The position numbers were made by a program, and so were the translations under genes. 64,000 nt of DNA from Spirosoma panaciterrae DSM 21099 (GTDB lineage: Bacteria; Bacteroidota; Bacteroidia; Cytophagales; Spirosomataceae), in the NCBI RefSeq assembly GCF_000374025.1, contig NZ_KB893187.1:62001-126000 (forward strand), read 5' to 3'. This document shows positions 17,207 through 26,172 of this stretch, piece after piece; positions within the stretch are counted from its first letter, which is position 1; each line of letters starts with the position of its first letter. The notes under the pieces are model-generated. The model had not been told where the DNA came from. It saw only the letters and a list, made by a program, of their open reading frames with translations, and ran no database searches.

Positions 17207-18279
17207 TACTGTACCTGAGCAACCGTTGGATCAAAATCCCACAGATCATCAAGGGGGGAGGTACCATTACGGCCCGTTGTAACGTATCCCTTACTGCCGA
17301 TCGCAAAGCCTACACCGTACGAACGCGTAGCCCCTTCAAACACACCTCTGGTTGCCCAGGTATCGGTCGAGGGATTGTATTCCCAAACATCTTTCGTTGC
17401 TGTTGTCCCATCGCCGGTAACAATGTATCCCAAACCGTTAATGGAGAACCCAATACCATTGCTACGGGCAATAGTCGACTGATCGGTTGTGAAGTCGGCC
17501 TTTTGCGTCCACAGATCCTGCGCCGGGTCATATTCGTACCAATCCTTCTGTACGATAGCATTGTTGTTGCCCGTACCCACATACGCTTTGTTGTTGATAA
17601 CAAAGGCAACGGCACCCATCCGTTTCGAACCGCCATAGCTGGCTACTTTCGTCCAGGCATTAGCCGTTGGGTCATACGACCAGATGTCTTTGAGGTAGTT
17701 GCCATCGAAACCAGTACCTACGTATCCTTTGGTGCCAATGGTAAAGGCGACGGCTGCCTGACGGGCAGTACCACCGAAATCGGTTACCTGCTTCCAGGTA
17801 TTTGTGGCGGTATTGTATTCCCAGAAATCTTTCAGGCGGTCGCCATTGGCGTTGATACCAGTGCCAATGTAGCCTTTTGTACCTACAGCAAAGCCTACAC
17901 CGATGTTACGGGCAGCCCCACCAAAGTCGGCTTTTTGTGTCCAGGCATTTCGCGAAGGATCATACGCCCAGAAATCTTTCAGACGGTTGTTACTCGCGTC
18001 TGCCCCTGTGCCCATGTAGGCGATGTTGCCGGATACAAAACTGGCGGCACCAAATCGAGCCACACCTTCTAGTTCGGATTTTACCGTCCAGTCGCCCAGC
18101 GTTGATACGGTATCTGATGTGGAACAGCCAATGAGTGTTCCTGCCCAACCTGCGCAGAGCAGGCCTAATATCCAGTTGACACGTGAGGTCTTCTTGTGGG
18201 TAGAGAAAGGAGTCTCAGATGATACAGATTCCGACTGGGAGCTTTGAGCCGAAAGAAATCGAAATGGTAAATGAATCAT
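17206..18279 (-). CDS. Kelch-repeat lipoprotein
   Basis: 357 residues. A hydrophobic stretch ends in a lipobox-like cysteine at C52 (LIGC). The roughly 30 residues ahead of it are unusually long for a lipoprotein signal, so the true start may be an alternative codon inside. About six Kelch units of 45-50 residues follow, each with the pattern VAFTIGTKGYVGTG, then LKDFWEYDP, then NTWTQ. These form a beta-propeller. First of three genes with DUF4907 and DUF4270. Propellers of this kind bind proteins or carbohydrates; the ligand is unknown. Confidence 0.88.
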   Translation of the reverse strand: MIHLPFRFLSAQSSQSESVSSETPFSTHKKTSRVNWILGLLCAGWAGTLIGCSTSDTVSTLGDWTVKSELEGVARFGAASFVSGNIAYMGTGADASNNRLKDFWAYDPSRNAWTQKADFGGAARNIGVGFAVGTKGYIGTGINANGDRLKDFWEYNTATNTWKQVTDFGGTARQAAVAFTIGTKGYVGTGFDGNYLKDIWSYDPTANAWTKVASYGGSKRMGAVAFVINNKAYVGTGNNNAIVQKDWYEYDPAQDLWTQKADFTTDQSTIARSNGIGFSINGLGYIVTGDGTTATKDVWEYNPSTDTWATRGVFEGATRSYGVGFAIGSKGYVTTGRNGTSPLDDLWDFDPTVAQVQ

Positions 18280-18624
18280 GAAAAACGAGCGTGATCAAAC
18301 GAACGAAAACGTAAAGGTACACCTATTTGCATTAAAAACGACGGTATCGACAGCCTGATTGTCCTGATCTAACGAATTGACTGGCTGATTCAGGAAGCAA
18401 ACGGTATCAATTAATTCCTGCAAAATTACAGTAAACGGGGGTTACTAACCAATGAGTCTCATTCATAAAAATTCTTAATTATACGTAGCTGGGTTAACAA
18501 CAGATTAAAAAAGCCCAACGGCCATGACACAAAGACCCGCTTTCTGTGATGGCCGTTGGGAAAAGCATCTGTTAAAAAATGTTAAGCTACAGCATGAAGT
18601 CTCACTGAAAATCATCAGGATGCT
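18280..18624. other. Gene-free stretch before the Kelch operon
   Basis: 345 bases. The end near 18514-18560 is the terminator of the S41 peptidase gene. The rest should contain the promoter of the Kelch operon, but I cannot place it. Confidence 0.5.
18505..18560 (-). terminator. Terminator of the S41 peptidase gene
   Basis: CCCAACGGCCAT (18514-18525) pairs perfectly with ATGGCCGTTGGG (18549-18560), and the stem extends imperfectly inward. In the direction of the S41 gene it runs into CTTTTTTAAT. A classical intrinsic terminator 65 bases past the stop. Confidence 0.88.
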
Positions 18625-20094
18625 CTACAAGTTCAGGCTTTTGATTGGACGAATCATCGATTTTCCACCCGCTTTCCGCTGAATAGACGACCCGATCTGT
18701 GGCAACGAATTTCCTGCGATGGCAGCCTGGCGGCCGTTGGCCGTACTGCCCGAAATCTGGCTCAAAGCCGCTTTCAGCAGTGCTTCGTTGGTATCGCCCA
18801 GGGGTAACAGATTGATCGGCTCATTTACTTCTACATTCGGTGTAAACCCAGTGGAATAATCCGACGTACCGGCGCTGTTATACGATTTGAACACAATCGG
18901 TTGCATGCCCCATTTGATTTTGCCAGTGTCGTCGGTAATGGTGATGGAGCCAACATTTTTTCCATATGTTGTTGTGCCAATGGTGGTTACCGTCATATAG
19001 GGGCGCAAGCCGTTGATGATAAGTTCACTGGCCGAGGCTGTATGGTCGGTGGTCAATACAAATACCCGCGATAGGTTGGCGCCGATATTCTGCGATTTAT
19101 CGAGGAAGTTCTGGATGAAAAAGCTGGAGCCATACGCTTTTTGCAGTTCAGGGGTAATCGAACTGTTCCATTCTTCGCGGAAATACAATTTGCTGGAACT
19201 GATCCCCTTGCCAATCAGGCTAGCCAGATTGGCCGATGAAGATGTATAACCACCCGGATTGTAGCGTAAGTCAAGAACGAGTTCGTTGACTCCCTGCGTC
19301 TTAAAGTTGCTGAAAACCGCGTCGACCTGGGCATCGTATTCACCCGCATCACTCCCATTCGCACCAGGAACGAACTGATTGTAAACCAGATACCCTATTT
19401 TTTTGCTGCCAACTGTGTACACCGAATCCAGAAAGACCGGGTTTTCCTGAAAAGTGGTGGCGGTTACACTAATGGTTTTGTCGGTATCGACCAGCGACGA
19501 GCCACTCACCGTAGCAAAACCAAATGTGAAGTTGGTTCCTGAAAACAATAGGTCAGAATAATTAGACGTGGTTATCGACTGGCCATTTACTTTCGAGATA
19601 ATGTCGCCCCGTTTGATGCCAGCAGTGGCGGCTGGTGAGCCGGGTAGGACATACAGTACCTGAGCAATCACACTGGTAGACCCCGACGAACGCAAATACA
19701 GGTTGAATTCCATGCCTGTTGTGGTGGTTTGTCCGCTTAGTTCGGCCGTAAGGGTGTTGGCGTCTTGTTCAATCCACGAAAAACGGTCGCCGGTCGGGTT
19801 GGTCGTGGCGTCGTATTTATTCAGGAGTGAGTCGAAAAATAAGTCGGGTGAGAGCGTTTTATCTGGATTGGCTGGTATCTTATCGTTCCAGTAATAGACC
19901 TCCTGCATATTCTGCAAGATCCAGTCGTTGATCGTGGTATTATCATTGGTTGTGGCCGACGCCTGAGGTGTAACATCCTCTGATTTTTGCTGGCAGGCAG
20001 ATACCGACACGATAAATCCGGCCACGAATAACCACCGAAACCCCAAAGTACGGTTGGTAAGTAGATACTTTGTTACGCTATGTACGTAATTCAT
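18625..20094 (-). CDS. S41-family (C-terminal processing) peptidase lipoprotein
   Basis: 489 residues. The lipobox ends at C34 (VSVSAC). A PDZ-like domain (about 105-190: VLPGSPAATAGIKRGDIISKVNGQSI) precedes the tail-specific protease core, with the Ser-containing motif TDHTASASELIINGL and the general-base lysine in TTTYGKNVGS. The serine/lysine dyad is thus complete. These enzymes cut exported proteins near the C-terminus. It is a single-gene unit with its own terminator, upstream of the Kelch operon and divergent from the dehydrogenase genes. Natural substrates unknown. Confidence 0.92.
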   Translation of the reverse strand: MNYVHSVTKYLLTNRTLGFRWLFVAGFIVSVSACQQKSEDVTPQASATTNDNTTINDWILQNMQEVYYWNDKIPANPDKTLSPDLFFDSLLNKYDATTNPTGDRFSWIEQDANTLTAELSGQTTTTGMEFNLYLRSSGSTSVIAQVLYVLPGSPAATAGIKRGDIISKVNGQSITTSNYSDLLFSGTNFTFGFATVSGSSLVDTDKTISVTATTFQENPVFLDSVYTVGSKKIGYLVYNQFVPGANGSDAGEYDAQVDAVFSNFKTQGVNELVLDLRYNPGGYTSSSANLASLIGKGISSSKLYFREEWNSSITPELQKAYGSSFFIQNFLDKSQNIGANLSRVFVLTTDHTASASELIINGLRPYMTVTTIGTTTYGKNVGSITITDDTGKIKWGMQPIVFKSYNSAGTSDYSTGFTPNVEVNEPINLLPLGDTNEALLKAALSQISGSTANGRQAAIAGNSLPQIGSSIQRKAGGKSMIRPIKSLNL

Positions 20095-20496
20095 AACTTA
20101 TAGTTCTATAGATTAAGTCGAATAAGTTAAACTGCTTATCTACTAAGGAATACGTAACTACGATAGTGAATGTTGCAATAGGCATTCGTTTGCATCGTAT
20201 TTAATCAAGGTTTAATAAACGGATAGAGGGCTTTCTCTAACCCCTGTTTTAGCACGATTGGATGCCGTCAAATGTAAGCATCTGATACCGCAAGGTTTTA
20301 TAACCTGACACCACGACCAGGGGGTTCTAAAAAAGTCCTTTACCCGTTTAGTAACGTGGGTCGGATCGCGAAATTTTTGCGGAATAATGCCGATGGCTAC
20401 CCGCGTTGCCAGGCAGCCGCATACAGTAAGAGTATTTACGTTGTATCTTTACAAGAATAGTTAGTACCAACTTAACCAGTAGTGTAAGCAAAACCT
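20095..20496. other. Divergent promoter region
   Basis: 402 bases between the S41 gene (minus) and the subunit-3 gene (plus). It must hold promoters for both. I see no clear inverted repeat, riboswitch or coding potential in it. Confidence 0.5.
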
Positions 20497-21021
20497 GTGG
20501 AAAGACGCAATGCATTAAAAACGATGGCGGGTGCCGTCGGAGGGCTAATTAGCCTGCCTGCCTGGGCAAATGGCTGGACGGCCGAATCGATTCGCTCATC
20601 GCAACTGTTTATTACGTATGGGCAGACTGAATTGCTGGCCGAAATGGTCGAAACAATTATTCCGGCAACGGACACGCCAGGAGCGAAAGCCTTGAATGTT
20701 CATCAGTTTGTGCAGAAAATGGTAGCCGACTGTTATGACAAAACCGCACAGGATCGGTTCAAAAATGGTCTTGACTCCCTCGATGGATGGGCCCAGAAAT
20801 CGTTCGGGAAGGCATTTGCTCAGGGCGATGTTGCCCAGCGCACAGGCTTAATGACGCAACTGGCAAAATCGGACGATTCGGCTCAGAAAGACTTCTACTC
20901 GTTAGTGAAAGGCCTGACCATCCGTGGCTATATGACTTCGGAGTATGTGATGACCAACCTCACCCATTACCAGTTTATTCCCGGCCATTACTACGGCTGT
21001 GTACCTGTTTCTAAAAAGTAA
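20497..21021 (+). CDS. Gluconate 2-dehydrogenase subunit 3-like protein, Tat-exported
   Basis: 174 residues beginning with GTG. The N-terminus MERRNALKTMAGAVGGLIS is a Tat-type signal with the twin arginines at 3-4, which supports this start. The rest fits the gluconate_2-dh3 family (LAEMVETIIPATDTPGAKALNV, ending FIPGHYYGCVPV). Members are the small partner of membrane GMC-type dehydrogenases and are needed for their export or maturation. The GMC subunit is encoded directly downstream, so the two very likely form one complex. Confidence 0.9.
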   Translation: MERRNALKTMAGAVGGLISLPAWANGWTAESIRSSQLFITYGQTELLAEMVETIIPATDTPGAKALNVHQFVQKMVADCYDKTAQDRFKNGLDSLDGWAQKSFGKAFAQGDVAQRTGLMTQLAKSDDSAQKDFYSLVKGLTIRGYMTSEYVMTNLTHYQFIPGHYYGCVPVSKK

Positions 21022-21097
21022 ACAGGAGCGGGAAGGTAGAACCGGGCCCGAAACGGTGAGAATGGCTGGCGCATCCGTCTGCTTTCGCATCCCTCAT

Positions 21098-21128
21098 GCT
21101 CGCTCCTAACTCCTCGCTCCTCACTCCA
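21098..21128. repeat. Low-complexity CTCGCTCCT repeat
   Basis: Tandem-like pyrimidine-rich words (CGCTCCTAACTCC, then TCGCTCCTCACTCC) fill the space just before the GMC gene start. The reverse complement of the same words (GGAGTGAG, TTAGGAGCGAG) is at 39775-39800, and a related GAGTGAAA repeat is at 53907-53988. Confidence 0.5.
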
Positions 21129-21135
21129 ATAAACT

Positions 21136-22848
21136 ATGTCTTATTTCAATATTGACGCGCAGGCTCAGAATACCTATGATGCCATTGTGATTGGTTCGGG
21201 TATCAGTGGAGGCTGGGCAGCCAAAGAACTGACAACAAAAGGATTGCGTACGCTGGTACTCGAACGGGGCCGCGATGTTCGGCATGTGACCGATTACCCG
21301 ACAACCAACATGCAGCCCTGGGAGTTTGAACACCGGAATCAGCTTAAGCGGGATATTCGGGAGGCCAACCCTATTGTCAGCAAATGCTACGCCTTCTATG
21401 AAGGTACCGAGCAATTTTTTGTGAAAGATGCCGAGCACCCCTATGTTCAGGAAAAACCCTTCGACTGGATTCGGGGCTATCAGGTAGGTGGAAAATCGCT
21501 CCTGTGGGCACGACAGACCCAGCGGTGGAGCGACTTCGATTTTCAGGGGCCTGCCCGCGATGGGTATGCCGTCGACTGGCCAATCCGGTATGCCGATATT
21601 GCCCCCTGGTACAGTTATGTCGAGAAGTTTGCGGGTATTACGGGAAATAAGGATGGCCTGGCCACATTGCCCGATGGTGAATTTTTGCCTCCGCACGAGT
21701 GGAACTGTGTTGAAAAATATTTTCAGAAAAAAATAGCGGCCAAGTACAAAGATCGGCACGTAATTATGGGTCGGGCGGCCCACATCACCCAGCCCCAGCC
21801 CATTCATTTCCAGCAGGGGCGGGCGCAATGTCAGCACCGAACCATTTGCGAGCGGGGGTGCCCATTTGGTGGTTATTTCAGTAGCAACGCCAGTACGATT
21901 CCGTGGGCAGCCAAAACGGGTAAAATGACGCTACGACCCCATTCGACCGTTCATTCAATTATCTACGACGAAGCAAAAGGTCGGGCAACGGGCGTTCGGG
22001 TCGTGGATACGCAGACCAAACAAATGCATGAGTTTTATGCCCGCATCATTTTCCTCAATGCGGCCGCGCTGAACTCCAATCTGGTTCTGCTGAACTCGAC
22101 TTCGCATCGTTTCCCCAATGGGCTCGGCAACGATAGTGGGGTACTGGGTAAGTACGTTGCTTTCCATAATTACCGGGCTGGTATTTCAGCCGAGTACGAT
22201 GGGGATCTGGATTCAACTACCGACGGTCGCCGTCCGAATAGTCCGTATATTCCCCGTTTCCGCAACGTCGAAAAGCAGGAAACGAATTTCCTGCGGGGGT
22301 ATGCGGCCGGTTTCTCGGCTGGCCGTAGTTCACGGACCGATCAGAGTGGAGTAGGAGCCGACCTGAAAGAAAGCCTGCTTAATCCGAAGTTGGGTGGTTG
22401 GTACGTAGGCTCGCATATGATGGGCGAAACCATTCCTAAAGAAACCAACTATGTGGCACTCGACCCAACCCTGAAAGATCCATATGGTATTCCGCAACTG
22501 AAAATAGCCATCGCGTATGACGATAACGACGATAAGATGGTGAAAGATTATCAGGAGCAACTGACGGAAATGTTTACCGAAGCTGGTTTCAAAAACATTC
22601 GTGTTCGCGACGATCACCGGAATCCTGGACTCGATATTCACGAGATGGGTGGTGCCCGCATGGGTAAAGATCCCAAGACATCGATTCTTAATAAATGGAA
22701 TCAGGTTCACCATTGTAAAAACGTGTTTGTGACCGATGGGGCCTGTATGACCTCAACATCCACTCAAAACCCGTCGCTAACCTATATGGCGCTCACAGCT
22801 CGTGCCGCCGATTATGCAGTCAAAGGCTTGAAAAAAGGACTAGTATAA
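21136..22848 (+). CDS. GMC-family oxidoreductase (dehydrogenase large subunit)
   Basis: 570 residues. The FAD-binding G20-S-G22-I-S-G25 motif is followed by LVLERG. The C-terminal substrate domain holds DIHEMGGARMG and, near the end, TSTQNPSLTYMALTARAA, giving the His/Asn pair typical of GMC enzymes. An internal CERGCPFGGYF segment (near 240) matches the choline/gluconate-dehydrogenase branch found beside subunit 3. No signal peptide of its own, in keeping with co-export on the Tat-tagged small subunit encoded 114 bases upstream. Oxidises a sugar or alcohol and passes electrons to the membrane chain. Substrate unknown. Confidence 0.93.
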   Translation: MSYFNIDAQAQNTYDAIVIGSGISGGWAAKELTTKGLRTLVLERGRDVRHVTDYPTTNMQPWEFEHRNQLKRDIREANPIVSKCYAFYEGTEQFFVKDAEHPYVQEKPFDWIRGYQVGGKSLLWARQTQRWSDFDFQGPARDGYAVDWPIRYADIAPWYSYVEKFAGITGNKDGLATLPDGEFLPPHEWNCVEKYFQKKIAAKYKDRHVIMGRAAHITQPQPIHFQQGRAQCQHRTICERGCPFGGYFSSNASTIPWAAKTGKMTLRPHSTVHSIIYDEAKGRATGVRVVDTQTKQMHEFYARIIFLNAAALNSNLVLLNSTSHRFPNGLGNDSGVLGKYVAFHNYRAGISAEYDGDLDSTTDGRRPNSPYIPRFRNVEKQETNFLRGYAAGFSAGRSSRTDQSGVGADLKESLLNPKLGGWYVGSHMMGETIPKETNYVALDPTLKDPYGIPQLKIAIAYDDNDDKMVKDYQEQLTEMFTEAGFKNIRVRDDHRNPGLDIHEMGGARMGKDPKTSILNKWNQVHHCKNVFVTDGACMTSTSTQNPSLTYMALTARAADYAVKGLKKGLV

Positions 22849-22881
22849 CCTGCTTTTTTGGGATATGTTTGCTTATCGTAG

Positions 22882-22920
22882 AACGCCGTGTTGGGAGGTA
22901 AACCCTGACACGGCGTTTTT
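22882..22920 (+). terminator. Terminator of the GMC operon
   Basis: AACGCCGTGT (22882-22891) pairs with ACACGGCGTT (22908-22917), loop 16 bases, then a T-tract to 22920. 34 bases past the GMC stop. Confidence 0.88.
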
Positions 22921-23028
22921 GCAGGTGATCGACTCCGGGCTATTTCAGTATGTTCAGGCGAAAAATCGCTTTTAATCCGGTGGCTTAAAACAACTCAGCC
23001 TGGCTAATTTATTATTTTTTTGAAAACC

Positions 23029-24351
23029 ATGAATAAATCTTTTTTGGGCATCTTAGGTCTGCTGGCTACGCTGGTAGTCACAGATGGTAACACTACAACC
23101 CCGCCCAACAGACCCCTCCGACCTGTACATCCCACAGTGAAGAAAACGGATGCTCCGCTGGCCTTAAAATTACCGTCTGGCTTTACCGGGACCATCATTG
23201 CTGAAGATTTGGGGCCAGCCCGACACATTGCCATTACTCAAAAGGGAGATATTTATGTGAAGCTGTCAAAGTTGAAGGATGGGAAAGGGGTGTATCGGTT
23301 ACGGGATACCAACAAAGATGGCCTGATCGACGAGCGGGTTGGATTTGGCGACTACCCAGGTACGGGGATATTCCTTAAAAATGGCTATCTCTACACTTCT
23401 TCGAATAACAGCATTTTTCGGTACAAGCTGGATGCAAATGAAGAAGTTATTAGCCCCGATCAACCCGAAAAATTAGTATCAGGGTTGGTTCTTCGAGATC
23501 GGGATCAGTCGAAATCCATCGCTGTCGATAATCAGAATTACGTCTATGTCAACGTAGCTTCCTACAATGATGCCTGCCGGGAAGCGGGTACGGGCAAAGG
23601 GATGACGCCCTGTACTATTCTGGATTCGGCAGCCGGTATCTGGCGATTTAAAGCCGATGCGTCTAACCAAACCTATGGTGATGGTATTCGATATGCCACT
23701 GGACTGAAAAATGTTGTCGGACTCGACTGGAATACAAAAACCAATACGTTGTTTGTGATGCAGCATGGTCGGGGAAAGTTCGATGATTTTTATCCGCAGT
23801 ATTATACACCCCAAATGAGTGCGGAGCTGCCTGCCGAAACCATGTATGAACTGCACCAGGGCGATGATGCGGGCTGGCCCTACATCTACTACGACCCAGT
23901 GCAGAAGAAGAAGATTCTGGCGCCTGAATACGGGGGAGATGGAAAGAAAACCGGGGGTGAAAAAGCCATTAACCCGGTCATGGCGTTCCCGGCACACCTT
24001 GGTCCGAATGGACTTCTATTTTATACCGGCAAGGCGTTTCCCGAGCGCTATCGAAATGGAGCGTTTATCGCCTTCCATAGTCAGTCACAGCCCATTCACA
24101 AGGGGTATATGATTGGTTTTGTCCCATTCAAAAATGGTAAACCATCGGGTCCGTGGGAAATCTTTGCGGATAATTTTGCAGGCATTGATCTGGAAAAACC
24201 AACCGGCCCCGTTCAGCACCGCCCTTGCGGACTGGCACAGGGCCCCGATGGATCCATATATGTGACAGATGACCTGCACGGAACCCTGTTTAAAATCAGT
24301 TACCAGGCTTCTTCATCGGCCCGTAAGCCAGTTGCTTCGAAAAAGAAATAA
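23029..24351 (+). CDS. Sorbosone-dehydrogenase-like beta-propeller protein
   Basis: 440 residues from the ATG at 23029; a TTG nine bases earlier is in frame but less likely. Signal peptide about 1-18. The six-bladed propeller of the PQQ-dependent sugar dehydrogenase/L-sorbosone dehydrogenase family is seen in HIAITQKGDIYVKL, DGLIDERVGFGDYP, ATGLKNVVGLDW, MQHGRGKFDDFYP, DDAGWPYIYYDP and PCGLAQGPDGSIYVTDD. Such proteins oxidise sugars or aldoses in the periplasm, often with PQQ; no PQQ biosynthesis genes are in the window. It follows the GMC pair but has its own terminators on both sides. Confidence 0.88.
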   Translation: MNKSFLGILGLLATLVVTDGNTTTPPNRPLRPVHPTVKKTDAPLALKLPSGFTGTIIAEDLGPARHIAITQKGDIYVKLSKLKDGKGVYRLRDTNKDGLIDERVGFGDYPGTGIFLKNGYLYTSSNNSIFRYKLDANEEVISPDQPEKLVSGLVLRDRDQSKSIAVDNQNYVYVNVASYNDACREAGTGKGMTPCTILDSAAGIWRFKADASNQTYGDGIRYATGLKNVVGLDWNTKTNTLFVMQHGRGKFDDFYPQYYTPQMSAELPAETMYELHQGDDAGWPYIYYDPVQKKKILAPEYGGDGKKTGGEKAINPVMAFPAHLGPNGLLFYTGKAFPERYRNGAFIAFHSQSQPIHKGYMIGFVPFKNGKPSGPWEIFADNFAGIDLEKPTGPVQHRPCGLAQGPDGSIYVTDDLHGTLFKISYQASSSARKPVASKKK

Positions 24352-24374
24352 CAGTTTATGAGTATGAGCGTTCA

Positions 24375-24409
24375 AACGGGTAAGGTTTTAAATCCTTACC
24401 CGTTTTTTT
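24375..24409 (+). terminator. Terminator that abuts the DUF72 start codon
   Basis: AACGGGTAAGG (24375-24385) pairs with CCTTACCCGTT (24394-24404), loop 8, then a run of seven T (24403-24409). The ATG of the next gene begins at the very next base, so the hairpin occupies the place of a ribosome binding site. Confidence 0.85.
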
Positions 24410-25135
24410 ATGGGCATCCATATTGGTACCTCAGGCTGGAGCTATGACCATTGGCAGGGGGTGTTATACCCACCCGAAACGCCTGTTCATCGCCGACTAG
24501 CGTATTATATACAACGATTTCAGACGGTTGAACTGAACAGTAGTTTTTACCGTTGGCCGAAACCGTCAACTTTTGCCGGTTGGCGGCAGCGTTTGCCTCA
24601 TAACTTCCTGCTTACGGTAAAAGCGCCCCGTGGCCTTACCCATGCCAAACGATTGTATGCCCCCGAAGTCTGGCTGGATCGGATTAAAGCCTGCTGGCAC
24701 GAACTTGGCGAAAAACGAGCCGTGTTGCTGGTGCAGCTTCCTCCTAATCAAGCCTGCGATTACGACCGATTGGCTTATTTTCTGGACCAAATTCCGCATT
24801 GGCTACGGGTTGCTGTGGAATTTCGGCATCCGAGCTGGCAGCAGGAATCTATTTTTCAACTTCTGGAGCAACATCAGACCGCCTATTGCATCATGAGTGG
24901 AGCGCATCTGCCCTGTATTCTACGGGCTACCGCTCCATTTGTGTATGTACGTATGCATGGGCCTGATAAGCAGCACTTATACGGTGGCGCTTACTCCGAC
25001 AATGACTTACATTGGTGGGCCGATCGATTGCATGAATGGGCCAGCATGGGGAAAGAGGTATTTGTTTATTTCAACAACGATGGCGCTGGAAATGCGGTAC
25101 GGAATGCAGAAATGCTAAAACGATTCGTTATTTAG
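24410..25135 (+). CDS. DUF72-family protein
   Basis: 241 residues, the usual size of DUF72 (YecE-like) proteins, with a TIM-barrel-like fold. The conserved start GTSGWSYDHW at 6-15 fixes the beginning near the ATG used here. Also present are VELNSSFYRWP, LLTVKAPRGLTH, LRVAVEFRHPSW, VYVRMHGPD and VYFNNDGAGNAVRNA. The biochemical role is not established. The start codon directly follows the T-run of a terminator hairpin, so translation may be leaderless or start weakly. Confidence 0.92.
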   Translation: MGIHIGTSGWSYDHWQGVLYPPETPVHRRLAYYIQRFQTVELNSSFYRWPKPSTFAGWRQRLPHNFLLTVKAPRGLTHAKRLYAPEVWLDRIKACWHELGEKRAVLLVQLPPNQACDYDRLAYFLDQIPHWLRVAVEFRHPSWQQESIFQLLEQHQTAYCIMSGAHLPCILRATAPFVYVRMHGPDKQHLYGGAYSDNDLHWWADRLHEWASMGKEVFVYFNNDGAGNAVRNAEMLKRFVI

Positions 25136-25278
25136 TTGCGATTAAAAAATAGGCCAATGGCTAATTCTCCTTTTGTAGAGGACTAATCAGAACAGTAAAC
25201 ACCGACTTCCTGCTTCTTTAGCCACTATGTGAGTAGGTAAGTAGCCTGCCACTGTTCTCATTAACCGACTCCATCATT

Positions 25279-26172
25279 ATGAATCATTCGTCGAACATTA
25301 CCCGTAGGCAATTTATTAAACTGGGTGCGTTGGCAACCTCGGCAGCTTTTCTGCCCAATCTGGATGCTTTGGCGATGTCGCCCAGGAAAGTCGGTTTGCA
25401 GTTGTACACCTTGCGTGATTTGATGGCAAAAGACCCGGAGGGTACCCTTAAAAAAGTGGCTGAAATCGGGTATAAAGAGGTTGAACTGTTTGGGTATGCC
25501 GATGGGAAATTCTTCGGTAAAACTCCGAAAGAGTTTTCGGCCATTCTGAAAAATCTTGGTCTGGCTGTACCCAGCGGGCATTATACGACCGGAAAAACGA
25601 TGCCTACTGTAAAGGGTACGCTAACCAACGACTGGAAGCGCGCCGTTGACGATGCGGCTACGCTAGGCCAGCAATACATGGTTTGTGCCTACCTGTTCCC
25701 GAACGAACGGACTAAACTGGACGATTATAAGCAATTTGCTGACCTGTTCAATAAATCGGCGGAGGTGGTTAAAGCCGCTGGCATGCAGTTTTGCTACCAC
25801 AACCACGATTTCGAATTTAAGGAAATGGAGGGCAAATTGCCGTACGATGTACTCCTGAGCGGCACCGATCCCAAACTGGTCAAACTCGAATTGGATCTGT
25901 ACTGGGCTACGTTTGCCAATCAGGACCCCGTTGCACTGTTCAAAAAGCACCCCGGTCGGTTCCCACTCTGGCATGTGAAAGACATGGAAAAGACTGCCGA
26001 ACGGGCGTTTGCTCCGGTCGGTACGGGGTCCATCAACTTCCAGCGTATTTTCGATGAGAAGAAAACGGCAGGTATGACGCACTATTTCGTCGAACAGGAT
26101 GTCTGCAAGCTCCCACCGCTCGAATCGATTGCCATCAGCTACCGGAACATTGATAAGTTGAAAACGATGTAA
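25279..26172 (+). CDS. Tat-exported sugar phosphate isomerase/epimerase-like TIM barrel
   Basis: 297 residues. N-terminal Tat signal TRRQFIKLGALATSAAF (twin Arg at 9-10). The AP-endonuclease-2/xylose-isomerase-like barrel follows: VGLQLYTLRDLM, GYKEVELFGY, FCYHNHDFEF (metal-binding HNHDFEF), VKLELDLYWAT, and PLWHVKDME. In Bacteroidota such exported proteins are often annotated as sugar epimerases, possibly acting on free sugars or keto-sugars in the periplasm. Followed by a clear terminator. May belong with the nearby dehydrogenases in sugar metabolism; substrate unknown. Confidence 0.9.
   Translation: MNHSSNITRRQFIKLGALATSAAFLPNLDALAMSPRKVGLQLYTLRDLMAKDPEGTLKKVAEIGYKEVELFGYADGKFFGKTPKEFSAILKNLGLAVPSGHYTTGKTMPTVKGTLTNDWKRAVDDAATLGQQYMVCAYLFPNERTKLDDYKQFADLFNKSAEVVKAAGMQFCYHNHDFEFKEMEGKLPYDVLLSGTDPKLVKLELDLYWATFANQDPVALFKKHPGRFPLWHVKDMEKTAERAFAPVGTGSINFQRIFDEKKTAGMTHYFVEQDVCKLPPLESIAISYRNIDKLKTM

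Noticed and set aside
21121-21837. Minus-strand frame of 238 codons opposite the GMC gene
   Set aside because: It is wholly antisense to a clear GMC oxidoreductase; the codon pattern and motifs belong to the plus strand.
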